A stretch of DNA of 64,000 nt from Zeugodacus cucurbitae (GCF_028554725.1 NC_071667.1:28043501-28107500), one strand, 5' to 3'; shown: positions 43,475 through 55,860, numbered from the stretch's first letter. A program made the numbers and translations. Notes: generated by a model not told the origin, from the letters alone.

Positions 43475-44540
43475 TTCTTAGACGCGTCTCAGGCTTTTGA
43501 TAGAGTTTGGCATTCGTCTACTGCTGAAACTGAAATACATGTTACCCAAACAATATTGCGAAATAATTGCTTCCTACCTAAAAGACAGATACTTTCGCAT
43601 TAAACAAGAGGATGCATACTCAAACTTACAACCGATAGAAGCGGGTGTTCCCCAGAGAAGCGTGTTGGCCAATGCTTTATTTGCTTTTTACATGTGATAT
43701 CCCCACTGACTCAAGTTATGTGACAGCGACATTTGCGGATGACACATCCCTGTTAGCTGCAGGAGAGCCAACCTCAATGTCTACCCTTCGAGTGCAAACA
43801 GCAGTCAATGCAATTACTAAATGGGCTTCCAAGTGGCGCATTAAATTACACGATTCCAAATCAATGCACGTAGACTTTACTTTAAAAAAATCATCATTTA
43901 TCATTTGTATAAATAGTACTCCTATACCTCATCACAATAATGCTAAGTACCTAGGAATCACCCTAGATGCTAAGCTTCGCTGGAAAGAGCATATCAAGAA
44001 AAAAAGGTGCGAGCTTGATTTAAAATTTGCTAAGTTTTACCATCTAGTCGGTAGAAGATCCACGCTTTCAATCGCAAACAAGCTGTATATATATAATCAA
44101 GTACTAAAGCCAATTTGGGCCTATGGAGCTCAACTATGGGGTTGCTCAAGTCAAAACTGTATTGCCTGCATTCATCGCTTCCAAAATAAGGTACAAAGGA
44201 ATATAGTTAATGCTCCTTGGTATGTTAGATCTGCTGACCTTCACCATGATCTTGGTGTGAATTCAGTAGTAAACGAAATAGCCAAACTTGCAAAGACTCA
44301 CGAAATGAGGCTTATACAGCATGTAAATGAAGAGGCATCCAGACTCATCGGTACGCTGAACGAGAAAACCGACTGAAGCGTAAGAGGCCTTCAGACTTAG
44401 CAAGGCAACTGTTGCAGCAAATGAATTTCTCTAACATTTAGCTTTTAATTATTATTTTTAAGTTATTAGAATTGAATTGTTGTTAGTATTTAATCATTGT
44501 ATACTAGGTACAATTGTAATAAAAACAAATTAAATACGAA
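43472..44540 (+). mobile_element. Jockey-clade LINE, 5'-truncated reverse transcriptase
   Basis: Starts in motif A (AFLDASQAFDRVWH), then a frameshift to LLLKLKYMLPKQYC, a second frameshift inside motif B (GVPQRSVL / MLYLLFTCDIP), the catalytic FADDTSLLA, and YLGITLDAKLRWKEHIKK. A long open stretch of 243 codons (43645-44376) follows. A third frame change then leads to RKRPSDLARQLLQQMNFSNI and a stop at 44439. AATAAAA then A-rich DNA lies near 44517-44550, as expected for a LINE 3' end. It is 5' truncated like most LINE copies and inactive. Confidence 0.9.
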
Positions 44541-44777
44541 CATTAAAAAATATGACTTGAACAAACCGTTGATTCCAATTTAAAATCGCTATCGTTTAAC
44601 TTGCCGAATATGAAACGGAAAAATTGTAACGATTCCAATTTCCAGAACAGATCGACAAAACGATTTGCTGATGTTAGAAAAAACAAAAACGGTACGATTT
44701 ACAGAACATGTCAAACGATTTGAAAACGGAAAATGTGAAAAAATTGCCCGAAAACGATTCGCAGAACATGCCTGAAT

Positions 44778-47721
44778 CAGGCAGCCTGATAGTTACTAAA
44801 AAATCTAAAATATGCATATTATCTACAGTTTCCTTTTAATTTAATGGTTATAAGCTTATAAGCAAGATGCTATGAAGGAATGACAAAGCGCGCTTCCTGA
44901 AGAGTGGTCTCTTTTGACCCTCGGAATGTGTGTTAAATAGAGACCAACTATTTTTTCATAGAACAAATCTCTGCAATAAGCTGATTATCTTGCAGGTGGA
45001 GGTCAAATCTGGTTCCATTGGAAAATTATTGGAAATCGACCTTGAAAGTTATAAATTATTAATTTATATTCGACATATTCCTGGATAAGCACTGATTTAT
45101 AATACATATGTATATAATATTATGCGAAGTGTTTTCTACCAAAATTATAATTATCTTTATCTTTAAAAATTATAGAAATTAGAGATTTGTAACGAATTGA
45201 TATTTCCTTACATATCAACTATAAAAAATATTAAAATACCCTTTTATACTTATTAGTTACAGATTCTCAGTGTTATTTTAATAAAGTTGTCACGACATTA
45301 TATCTCCGTTATATGAAACGTATAATAGCTATTAAATTGGTTTTATTTTAAATATTTTATTTTTTAACGCTCGAATTGTCTAAGCCTAATAAAAAATTAA
45401 TTTCATGGCACAGCACATCACCGACTTCATAAAACGATCTATGACTGAATTGAGTTGCACACTTTCTGTAATTGGCAGCTTACAAAAAATAACAACAAAA
45501 TTTGGGTGAAAACACGTGTACCCAAAACTTTTTTGACAATATTTCACTTTTTTTGATTAAAAAGCGCAACACTTGGTAGAAAAAAAATATAAAAAACACA
45601 AAACGGAAACACTGACAAAACCGGCAACTGCGCACAACGCAATTGAAAAAGGCAACCAGAAATATGCAAAAAAAAATGGATCACAAAGGCTATAATTCTA
45701 TATAAAAAATGCTTATGCTTCATTGAAAAGCATAAAGGACACGCATAATTCATAAGGTGAATAAGAACAAAAACGGAAAACGAGTTTCGGCGTAGAAAAA
45801 AAGATTTTTTGTTAATGAAAAATAACGCAAAAAATAGTAATTGTCATATATTTTCAGCTTTTTTGCAGCGCCAATATGTTAATGCATTTTTTACAAATAG
45901 GCAGGAAATACCAGAAAAAATACACAAAATTGTATGAGAAGGTTAGAACATCAGCGCCTGAATTGAGCGCGATAGGATGCTGTGAAATTTCACAAAAAAT
46001 GTGACAGTTAAAAAAAACCAGACAAACAAGAACGAAATATAAATACAGAAAAAGGTACAAAAAAAAAGAGTTAAACCAAAAAAATGTGAAATTAAAATTA
46101 ACCGGCAAAATATAAAAAATGACAGGCTGTCGTAGGAAAAAGCGCGGAAAACGTGAAAAAGGGCTGATGCATGTGACTTCAGCAAAACAGGAGAATAGAA
46201 AAAAATAAACCGAAAATCACAAATGAAGCCAAAACGCATTATTCAAATGCGTTTGTGAGAAAAAAAAATCCGATGCGCATCCTAATGACTTTTCCATAAA
46301 AAATACCCAAAAGTATGCAACGTTTCGAGCGCACACAAACCTCGCGCTCGGCAGCCACATTTGCATATTTCGCTACGCAAAGCCAGTTTTATCCTTTTTT
46401 CGCCCCGATATGACCGCGATGCATCCTAAGACGATTTTTTTTCTCACGATGCGAAGAGGCTACGGTGACTACCCCACAGCACAGTCAGGGTGTCGACGAT
46501 CACTCAAAGCTGCAACTGCTGCTGGCGCTTCTGCTGCTAAGATGATCATACATTACACATAAGACACCGGGGAGTTGAGCCCGAAGAAAAAAATCCTTTC
46601 ACAAGCAAATTTACATATCGAAGAGACAGAGCGGAGTAAAAAAATCCGGATTTTTTGCCTCATTTCCATGAACGAATTCAACGCAAGAAATTAAGAATTC
46701 ACGACAGCGCGGCAAAAGGATGTGTTGTCAGTGGTGAACAATAGAGAGCCAGCGCACCAAAGCACAGCAAACCAAATACAGCACCCCGAAGAAAGCATTC
46801 AACAATAACTAAGTGTGTGCTTGAGGCGAGGCGCAAGGAGCTAGAAATACGAGTTGAATGCGTTAGTGCGGTGATTAGTGCCTAGGCGACGGGGTTTAGG
46901 TGAGGTGAGGCATTGGTCGACGTACAGGACAATAAGCGGTGAATCCTCAGCTGTAATTTATGTGTATCACGAAGCGCGCTGAAGCATACAAAAAGGGTTG
47001 ATCGCGCCTAGCGAAAGGGTGCACGCTTGCCAACTGCTATCCTTTTGTGGGACATACACAATGTGATTTGCATATTTGATCGCGTCATAAAAGCAGTAAC
47101 AAACGATGTTATTTACATACATATTTATATGTGTATGTGTCTGCGTGGCTGTAGAACTATATATGCAAGTGTGCATAGTTATTTTATGAGGCGAAGTTAT
47201 TCAATGCTTCGAAAATATTTCGGCAAAATAGTGCCAATGAAGAGTGCTTCGGGCACCATTCAACCAATCACAAGAATTTTTTTCGAAACAAACGGAATTT
47301 ACGCAGCCAATGGGAAGCGAGATTTCTTTTTAAATTAGGACTGGAGTAGGTACAGATTTTTAAAATATATTTGATCTAGTATATAGTCAGTTTGAAACTG
47401 GAAATTTAGAAAAATAATTTACTTTTTTTTCTTGTATGTCTCTGAGCCAGAATCTAATAAACGCTCCCTTCCGCTATTGATACTTATGCAAATCCTTCAA
47501 ATGAACTTGGCTTAATTGAATATTCTCTACGCCTAATAAATGCATTTTTTAAGAATAGCTTGTATAAGACAATCATTAATAAGTGGAAAAAAGGATACCA
47601 CACATGTCCTTTGTCCTTTCTTATCAAACTAAAAAAGCTACCCTCATATTTCTTTCCGCCATAACTCACTTATGCTTGCCCTTCCTATTGATTCTTCACT
47701 TACAGTTTGACCTTTTTCCTA
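44778..47721. other. Non-coding DNA; A-rich block then GC-richer block
   Basis: 45480-46330 is strongly A-rich on the + strand and gives only F/L-rich minus-strand frames. 46330-46990 is richer in G and C, has many stops in all frames, and looks like an untranslated leader rather than coding DNA. No exon chain can be followed, so no gene is called. Confidence 0.45.
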
Positions 47722-48663
47722 AAGGGTGATTTTTTTGAGGTTAGGATTTTCATGCATTAGTATTTGACAGATCACGTGGGATTTCAGACATGGTGTCAAA
47801 GAGAAAGATGCTCAGTATGCTTTGACATTTCATCATGAATAGACTTACTAACGAGCAACGCTTGCAAATCATTGAATTTTATTACCAAAATCAGTGTTCG
47901 GTTCGAAATGTGAAATCCGCTTTTTTATCGACAAATTTTGTTCAGCGATGAGGCTCATTTCTGGTTGAATGGCTACGTAAATAAGCAAAATTGCCGCATT
48001 TGGGGTGAAGAGCAACCAGAAGCCGTTCAAGAACTGCCCATGCATCCCGAAAAATGCACTGTTTGGTGTGGTTTGTACGCTGGTGGAATCATTGGACCGT
48101 ATTTTTTCAAAGATGCTGTTGGACGCAACGTTACGGTGAATGGCGATCGCTATCGTTCGATGCTAACAAACTTTTTGTTGCCAAAAATGGAAGAACTGAA
48201 CTTGGTTGACATGTGGTTTCAACAAGATGGCGCTACATGCCACACAGCTCGCGTTTCTATGGCCATTTTGAGGGAAAACTTCGGAGAACAATTCATCTCA
48301 AGAAATGGACCCGTAAGTTGGCCACCAAGATCATGCGATTTAACGCCTTTAGACTATTTTTTGTGGGGCTACGTCAAGTCTAAAGTCTACAGAAATAAGC
48401 CAGCAACTATTCCAGCTTTGGAAGACAACATTTCCGAAGAAATTCGGGCTATTCCGGCCGAAATGCTCGAAAAAGTTGCCCAAAATTGGACTTTCCGAAT
48501 GGACCACCTAAGACGCAGCCGCGGTCAACATTTAAATGAAATTATCTTCAAAAAGTAAATGTCATGAACCAATCTAACGTTTCAAATAAAGAACCGATGA
48601 GATTTTGCAAATTTTATGCGTTTTTTTTTTTAAAAAAGTTATCAAGCTCTTAAAAAATCACCC
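47722..48663 (+). mobile_element. Tc1/mariner-superfamily element, family 1, internally deleted
   Basis: The left end AGGGTGATTTTTTTGAGG pairs with the reverse complement of the right end, AGGGTGATTTTTTAAGAG. TA precedes the left end and follows the right. An N-terminal stub (ATG 47835: MNRLTNEQRLQIIEFYYQ) is joined out of frame to a long C-terminal frame (47938-48558). About a hundred residues, including the rest of the DNA-binding region, are missing. Confidence 0.85.
47938..48558 (+). pseudogene. Tc1/mariner-superfamily transposase catalytic domain (N-terminally deleted)
   Basis: An open frame of 206 residues keeps all three acidic signature blocks: FSDEAHFWLNG, WFQQDGATCHTAR and WPPRSCDLTPLDYFLWG. 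By my count 36 residues separate the second and third Asp. The C-terminal tail LNEIIFKK and stop are normal for the group. There is no internal stop or frameshift. The HTH domain that would recognise the ends is absent, so it cannot be an autonomous transposase. Confidence 0.88.
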
Positions 48664-48843
48664 TATATTATTGATTTTGTCTTCTTATTGATTAGCGATT
48701 CTTTGCGCTCTTCCTCTTGCAAATCGCGTTTTATGCGTTTTTTTTTTTAAAAAAGTTATCAAGCTCTTAAAAAATCACCCTATATTATTGATTTTGTCTT
48801 CTTATTGATTAGCGATTCTTTGCGCTCTTCCTCTTGCAAATCG
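48612..48843 (+). repeat. Perfect 117-bp tandem duplication across a transposon end
   Basis: Sequence from TTTTATGCGTTTTTTTTTTT through AAAAAATCACCCTATATTA to TCTTGCAAATCG occurs twice in direct tandem with period 117. I see no mismatch, even in the T11 run. The unit contains the right inverted end of the element at 47722-48663 plus about 65 bp of flank. Confidence 0.95.
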
Positions 48844-49504
48844 TCATTTGCATTTCCTCATTATTTTACATACTCATTTGATTAATTGTATTTTCTTAGC
48901 ACCCTTTCGTTGTTATTCTTATTGTTGTTGTTCTCTCAACTTCTTTACGATAATCTAAGTATGTTTTCGCTTTTCTCCTGCGGCGTCTTTGCATTGTTTC
49001 GTAAATGAAAAATTAATAAAAATAAATATTGATCCATTAGTTTTATTCCAGACGAACAATGGCAGCGACAGCAAACTTAATTTAAATTTTTTAAAGAATA
49101 TAGCAGAGAACCAAGTTGAGCATATTTGAAATTTGGCAGCTGTCTGCAGAATGGTAATGAGCCATACAGATTAGAGCTATTAGATGATTGTTTTATTAAA
49201 AAATGTGAATAAACATTGAAGATGCTTTGAGCTCCCAGTTAGCAGCTGCTTTCCTGTGTTTGAATTTTTAATCAAACTCAAGTAATACTTATAAGTTGAT
49301 CATGCACAATTTGAACTGATTCACAAATCATTAAAGCTATAGCCCAGAGCCCAGATGCAAATAAATGTACAAGTATTTTTGATGCTAAATTCCAATAGGA
49401 GACAGGTTGTCCGATTAGGTTCTGTCTGCTTTTATTTTTCCCTTACCTCTCAGCCATGCTATTGTTGCATACTTTGATGTTGAAATCATATTACAGTTTG
49501 AAGT
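48844..49504. other. Non-coding DNA
   Basis: AT-rich DNA with GTT tracts. No gene or repeat recognised. Confidence 0.5.
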
Positions 49505-50420
49505 AATAAGCAAGATTACGTAGATAGAGTGGATGTCGAACAATGTACCTAGGTCTACCACCGAATCTGGAATCCCCACACACTACCAAGTCCTTATTGA
49601 ACCAGTCAGTGGTCTTGATGAAATTCATCATTTGGCTCTACAGCTCTCTGTGAGCTTTGGCCTGCTGAGCAATACGCCTCCAAGCTACTCTGTCTTTTGC
49701 GGTCTCTCTCCAGTTTTCCCATCGTGCAACTTTCAAGACATTGTGGAGGAAACCGCGACTGATAGTTCCCTTTCTTTTCCTGTATAAAGCTTTGCATCCG
49801 ACTAGAAGATGTTCTACTATTCCATATATTCCATTCAGGCCACGTTTATGTACTTGTTGAGCAAGTCAGGGATTGTTTCCACTAAGACTCAGTCAACTCT
49901 ATGACATATTAGTCGATTAGGTGTTTACAAGTGTCCAAAAGCGTGATTCCGTCTTTATCGGGTTCAAATTGTAACGTGGTGCCCAATCTGGCAAGTTCAT
50001 GTGCTTCACAGTTATCTGGAATATCGCTGTGGCCTGGAACCCATCGCAGATTTATCTACTAACAGCTCAAGGCATTCCTTCGCCAACTTCGAAGAAATCC
50101 ATAGATACTTTATCGATTTAAAGCCGCTTGGTAGTTATTGAAGATAATTATGTTTCTAATTGTAAACACTTTCTTTGTTAGAACAAAAAGGCCTTCTTTA
50201 ATTGTAGTAACCTCCACTTGAAAGACACTACAGTGATCTGGTAGATTTTGGTATCTAACTTTGCTGAAAAGAAACCTCCTCCCATTCGTTTATTCAGTTT
50301 GAATCAGTTCGTATAGAGGATAAGCCGGATTAACTATATTAGAAATTACTGGTATATTCACAGATTTCAATATTCCCGACATAATCTTATTTTTGTTTTG
50401 ATTTAGTAATCTCAACAACA
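49505..50420 (-). mobile_element. LINE fragment with RNase H domain
   Basis: On the minus strand: LPDHCSVFQVEVTTIKEG, then IIIFNNYQAALNR and RWVPGHSDIPDNCEAHELA, characteristic of the RNase H domain of I/R1/LOA-type LINEs. VEHLLVGCKALYRKRKG and WENWRETAKDRVAWRRI with AQQAKAHREL before a stop follow further 3'. Stops and frameshifts occur throughout. The usual AD.LA Asp is His here (AHELA). The last block may come from a second, adjacent LINE. Confidence 0.75.
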
Positions 50421-52344
50421 TCCGAAGAATTGCGCATTCCTATGTCGTGTTGAGTTCAATGAAAATTATTATGAAATCGAAAAATGTATAAAGATTGAGG
50501 TAATCGATATACGAGGGCTAGAAGAAAGTGCGACCAGATTGCATGAATGGACGGAGACTATTAAATTTTAAATGTCGGTCATGGAAATCATTTCGGAAAA
50601 AGTTATTAAACCGTTCCATTTACATATATGTATATTATTTATTATACAATACTTTTGCTAGAGAATCCTCTTGAAAAACTATTGTTATCCCAAAACACCA
50701 ACTCAACATTTTTATTCCGAATGATTTGCTTCTTCAACAAATTGCATTACATAATATGCGCCAATAATTCAAATAAGTGAATTTGGATTTCATTCAAAGT
50801 CTTTTGTTATTAACAACTTTCTTTCGTACGGTTCTCTCTTAAGTACCTGCGCATTGCTCATGCGTGGCGGCCACATGTTGTTATTGCTATTGCTGCCTTC
50901 TTTGCAGTGGTTGTCGCTGCTTAAACGCCTATATCCGCATATCAATCTCTCGCCTTCATCCGCCTGATTGTACAACATTGAATGAAATGAATCGTTGAGC
51001 AGATGTTGTTCCGCGCAAGGAAGACAAGCCAGTGACCGCGAAGAACAACAAACAAACATCAGCTGCAACACCACAAGTGTGGAATAAATCGTCGGCATGT
51101 TGTAGTAGACGAAAAAATGCAATAACAAGTGCACCACCACGCGGCCAATGACCAAATATTTGTGGTTCACGATTTCATTGAGACGAAAAAGGAGCATAAG
51201 CAGCAAGAATCTCTTGCGTACGGCAATAAAACGGAACGTATAACGATCTGCCCAGTGACACAATGAAAAATGTGCACTTTTGTGAATATGCGAAGAGTGT
51301 GAGGTAAGGGAAAGAGAAATGGAAAGTAGAAGCCGGAGAAACTGTAGGACTGCGTAGGAAGATTACCAAAACGGCAGTTTCATTGCGATACCTGTAGAAA
51401 AGACACACAACTTTCATACCAATTGTATAACAAGGCGTGGTGAATGAGAAAGAAAAAATGAACTGAACTGGGGAAGATATAATCATTCATCATTAATTTG
51501 AGTAGACATACACACAAAATGTATACCCTACACGAACTATATATATTTTTATGAGAAAGTCTCAAAATTGTTGATGGGCTTGACTCTCGAGGCAGATTAA
51601 TAATATTAAATGAAAAGCTATATACGAAATTTCATTAATAAAATCAACGAATCGGATTGTACTTATGTATATATAGCCAACAACGACGCTTTCAAAAATA
51701 CGTTGAATCAATGGAAAGTTTCCAGTTTTGAGTACATGTTTATAATACCGGTGGTAGCAGAGCTGGTAGTATGCATAACAAAGTTTGAATGGGGGCATGT
51801 TTGCCGGTCCTACACTTCCCTACTGGGGATGGGAGCCGTGATCTTATCCGACAAATATAAAATCTACAATCATACGAACAGCTGGTTATTAGATTTTTTT
51901 TTAAAGAGCTGTGCCCATATTCGCCGAATATATTGAATGGACTGAATTCTTCGTAAATCAAGAACTTAAGCCTGACCAGATGATTCCTAACATATTAAGC
52001 GATTGGGGTTTGGAGCAAGTCTAGGTAATTTTTGTGGAAAGAGTCATATATCAGTATAATTCGTTTTAACGGAAGGATTTCTATGAAAGTTTGCGAAGAG
52101 ATCTTTTAAATGACGTGATCCATAGCTAATGATATTAACTACATATATATTCTTATTTTATAAAGATCGTCATGAATTTCTAAAATGAAGTTTTCCGAAA
52201 GGCGCTCTTCATGGTAACTCAAACTCACTGCAACAGCTCTAATTGGCTGCAGAAAGATAAAAAGTTAGAAGACACCCTCGGACATATTCGAAGTATTTAT
52301 ATATATTAAACGTACGAACCGCTTTAAGCGATTATAGCCGAATC
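50421..52344. other. Non-coding DNA
   Basis: Several open frames up to 157 codons (50790-51263, minus) overlap with no domain, and I do not support them. The string TACGAGGGCT at 50506 resembles a mariner end, but no partner is seen. Confidence 0.45.
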
Positions 52345-53800
52345 CACCAGAGCGCGCCACTCATTCCTCCTTTTTTGCTTTTTGGCGCCAACTGGAAACA
52401 CCAAGTCACGCCAGGTTACTTTCCACTTGGTCTTTCCATCGGAGTGGACGTCGTCTTCTTCCGAGCTGGAGTGTTTTCATCCATTCGTACAACATGACCT
52501 TGTCAGCGTAGCCGCTGTCTTTTTATTCGTTGAACTATGCCAATGGCGTCGTATAACTCGAACAGCTCATCATTCCATAGTCTGCGGTACTCGCCGTTGC
52601 GCAGAACTTTTTCTCTCGAAAAACCCAAGAATCGTCTCTTCAGATGTTGTCATCGTCCACGCTTCAGCGCCATACATCAGGACGGGAATAATAAGCGACC
52701 TGTAGAGTTTGATTTTTGTTCGTCGAGAGAGGACTTTACTTTGCAATTGGCTACTCAGTCCAAATTAGCACCTGTTGGCAAGAGTGATTATGCGTTGGAT
52801 TTCGAGGCTGTCATTGCTGGTGTTGTTAATGCTGGTGTTGTTAATGCTGGTTCCCAAGTAGATGAAACTGTCTACAACTTCAAAATTATGACTGTCAACA
52901 GTGACGTGGAAGCCAAACGCTAGTGCGCTGACTGTTTGCTTAATGACAGGAGATATTTCGTCTTGTCCTCATTCACTTCCAGACCCATACGCTTCGCTTC
53001 CATATCTAGTCTGGAAAAATCAGAACAAACGGCGCGGTTGTTGCTTCCGCTGATATCAATATCATCGGCGTACGCCAGCAGCTCTACACTCTTATAGAAG
53101 ATTATACCTTATCTATTTAGCTCTGCACCTCGTATTGTTTTTTCCAGCAATATATTAAAGAAGTAGCACCTTAGTGAGTCATAGTGATAGTCTGAAGCCT
53201 CGTTTGGTAACGAACGGCTCGAAGAGGACCTTCCCGATCATGACGGAGCTTTTGGTGTTGCTGAACGTCAGTTTACATAGCCGTATTAGTTTCGTAGGGA
53301 TACCAAATTCAGATATCGTGGCATATGGGGAGCTCCTTTTCGAGATATCGAAGGCAGCTTTAAAATCGATGAAAAGGTGGTCTTCTCTCTCGAGTCTTTT
53401 TCAAGATTTGGCGCATGGTGAATATCTGGTCCATGGTGGATTTTCCAGGTCTAAAGCCACACTGATAAGGTCCAATCAGTTCGTTGACGGTGGGCTTTAA
53501 TCTTTCACACAATACGCTCGACAGGACCTTATATGCGATATTGAGGATACTTATACCACGGTAATTGGCTGATGCTTGCACCTTATCAGTTCTTTGCCGC
53601 CGTATTTGAAAAGCTCGGCCAGTAATCCATCGGCCCCCGCCGCATTTGTTGTTCTTCAAGCGGGCAATTGTTATTATAATTTCTTCATGATCGGGTAATA
53701 GAACATCTATTCAATCGTCATCGAATGGGGAATCGGGTTCGCCATCTCCAGGTGTTGTACTTTCACTGCCATTCAGCAGATCGGAGAAGTGTTACCTCCA
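52345..53800 (-). mobile_element. RTE-like LINE, longest copy (copy d)
   Basis: On the minus strand, from the upstream ARLKNNKCGG phrase through ANYRGISILNIAYKVLS, VNELIGPYQCGFRPGKSTMD (palm/fingers), YADDIDIS near 53070, then VVDSFIYLGTSINN, ITLANRC.FGLSSQL, MYGAEAWTM, FFERKVLRN and GRRRRPLRWKDQVESNLA to the end near 52345. It is interrupted by several frame breaks. A short GGTGTTGTTAATGCT duplication at 52817-52850 repeats the SINNT phrase. It is 5' truncated. Confidence 0.9.
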
Positions 53801-55195
53801 TAACCCCAGTATGGTCTGATCATAAGTTATCCAACGTATGCTTAAAAAAAAAATTATCTAAGCTCTATAATATTGTAGAAAATTATTATTTATTCGAATT
53901 TTTAAATTTATAAAACTTACTAAATTTTCTACCAAATTGGAATATAATAAAACACCAAAATAACTACAAATTACAACAGGATTTTACATATACATGAGAA
54001 ATACACATATAAGAAAATTTCACCGCTCAGCTGCTGCTGTCAGTAAAAATAATTAAACAACAACAATTCGTACAACAAAACAAGTCGAGATACTAAGCTG
54101 CAGAGAAATCAAATTGAATGAATTGAGATGAGATAAGAGTCTTGAGTCACAAGTGGCTAGAACCAGTTTTGTGAGGCTGCTTCTCGAAATTAATATACAT
54201 ACGTACATGCAAACAATATACATATGTATAAATGTACTTATAAACAATAAAATCCCAACGTACTCGCATGCAAGCATACAAAGTAATGACATAAGTATAT
54301 ATGTAGGTAAGGCAGACAGGTACACAACTGAAGAGATACTTATACAAATACTCAGCATGGTTGCGCCTGCGCAATCTTCTCTGCCATCGCACAACAAGTC
54401 ATACTCGTACATACTGACATTTGTGTATACATACATACATATGTATGTAGGTTTGTAAAAATCTTGTAACCATCCCTCCGATCACTGTGTCGCAACATCT
54501 GTGTCTGACTCTGCTGCTTCGAACATTGTGTCTGCGCGCCTACGCGACTGCGGTTTGCTGCACTTCAACGATCTTTTTTTGTGCTCAAACGTGGGAATAT
54601 TCCTGCTGCAAGTGACGTAAATGATTGCTATTGTTGTTGGTGCAGATGAACTGGGCCATTGCATACTCGTACAACTTGCAATTTCATTGATTTGTTGCTT
54701 GTGAGAACGAGAAGATAAAAGAACACATTGCGCTAAAGAATTGCTGCACCTTCTTATATTCACTTTTACTTGGGGAATTCTTCAATTGCATTGCGTTCTT
54801 AGAGGCGCAACCGACTCAGAAGTTGTAGTAGAAAACAAGTGTTGCATTTTCGATAACCTCACGCCCACCGTACACGCCTTGCACTTCCTTTCTATGCCAA
54901 TTGGTTTTATATACCTTTTATGTTTTGGATTATAATTATTGGTTTCTCTTTTCGATTTTTTTTTGATAATTTTGATTTCAGTATTACCTTATATACATAT
55001 ATTCAGTACTTAAAGTGAAATGGCAGATTTTGTTAGTTTTATTTCTTTTACTTTTACTTTAACTTTCACTCGATCTTAAATTTCACAAAAAACATACTCC
55101 AGACGTATTCGTAGGTTTTGGGCAATAAGGCTACCTTTATACTAAGCATAAAATTATCATCCCATAGTTAAAGATCTAAAAATCAGATGAGTTAA
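53801..55195. other. Non-coding DNA
   Basis: ACAT-type simple sequence at 54180-54450. The frames on both strands at 54053-54458 derive from it. No gene supported. Confidence 0.5.
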
Positions 55196-55860
55196 GGCAG
55201 TAGTCTGCTTTACAGGCTTCAAAAAATCGATTTTTTTGTTTTGTTTTAAATCTCTTCCAAAACTATCCAAGAATATGTCTTTAAAATTCCAGAGGCCAAT
55301 TCGACATATTTTCGAAGCTAGAGCAGTTTTAGTGGCCGAGCGTCGAGCAGGTGCGAATACTCAGGCAGACCTTTAAAGGCGTTTTCTCGAGTTTTCATTT
55401 TCACAAGTGTTAGAAAACGGTACCGGCGATAGCAAAAAGAATATATGTCCGATCGAAAAAAACCAAAGTGATCTAGCTTCAGTATTAAATTATCTTCTAT
55501 TTGAACTAAAAAAGTTGGACAAAAGTATTATTTAAACTACTTGTTTTGCAACTTAAAGTCAATTTTTGTTCTTAAAAAAGTGAAGTGAAGAGGGAAAAAT
55601 TTGGAATTTTATAACTTCATCGGTATTTTTTTAGTTCATAAATCCATCACCGGCACCGATTTACAGACTCCAGGCGCTCTAGAAAAATACTTACAACTTT
55701 CAAAAAATTTCAATATTTTTAAATAATAAATATTGTTTTTAAGCCTTAAATATAGTACACTATCGTCTTAAAATTCCGTTTACCGCAATCATTTCCTTCC
55801 CTTTCAAAAAAAATTGCTAAAAAAAACGCTTTTATTCGGCTTCTAAAGCATTCTACTGCC
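55196..55860. mobile_element. 665-bp MITE flanked by TTAA (piggyBac-type target)
   Basis: The left end GGCAGTAGTCTGCTTTACAG pairs with the reverse complement of the right end, GGCAGTAGAATGCTTTAGAAG. TTAA abuts both ends (55192-55195, 55861-55864), as for piggyBac-superfamily insertions. No coding sequence. CAAAAAATCGATTTTTTT lies just inside the left end, as in the scrap at 6071. Confidence 0.85.

Larger units (their letters stand above)
42925..44777 (+). mobile_element. Composite: PIF/Harbinger remnant with nested insertions
   Basis: The left edge GGCTTGTTCTGGAAATCG resembles the reverse complement of the right edge, GGCATGTTCTGCGAATCG. Just inside the left edge is a HARBI1-type transposase scrap (43025-43190). 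Near the right edge ACGATTTACAGAACATG-like subrepeats recur. Between them lie a piece of the 1.2-kb repeat (43322-43474) and a jockey-type LINE (43472-44540). The assignment of both edges to one element is inference; no clean target duplication is seen. Confidence 0.5.

Noticed and set aside
50506..50640. TACGAGGGCT as a second copy of the mariner end at 41557
   Set aside because: Similarity stops after about 10 bases and no partner end or transposase sequence lies nearby.
50790..51263. A 157-codon frame on the minus strand
   Set aside because: No recognisable domain or signal, odd composition (C, L, N runs from CAA/GTT DNA), and no splice context.
52382..52923. Plus-strand frames at 52382-52923 and 53174-53500
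   Set aside because: They are the reverse strand of the LINE reverse transcriptase coding region.
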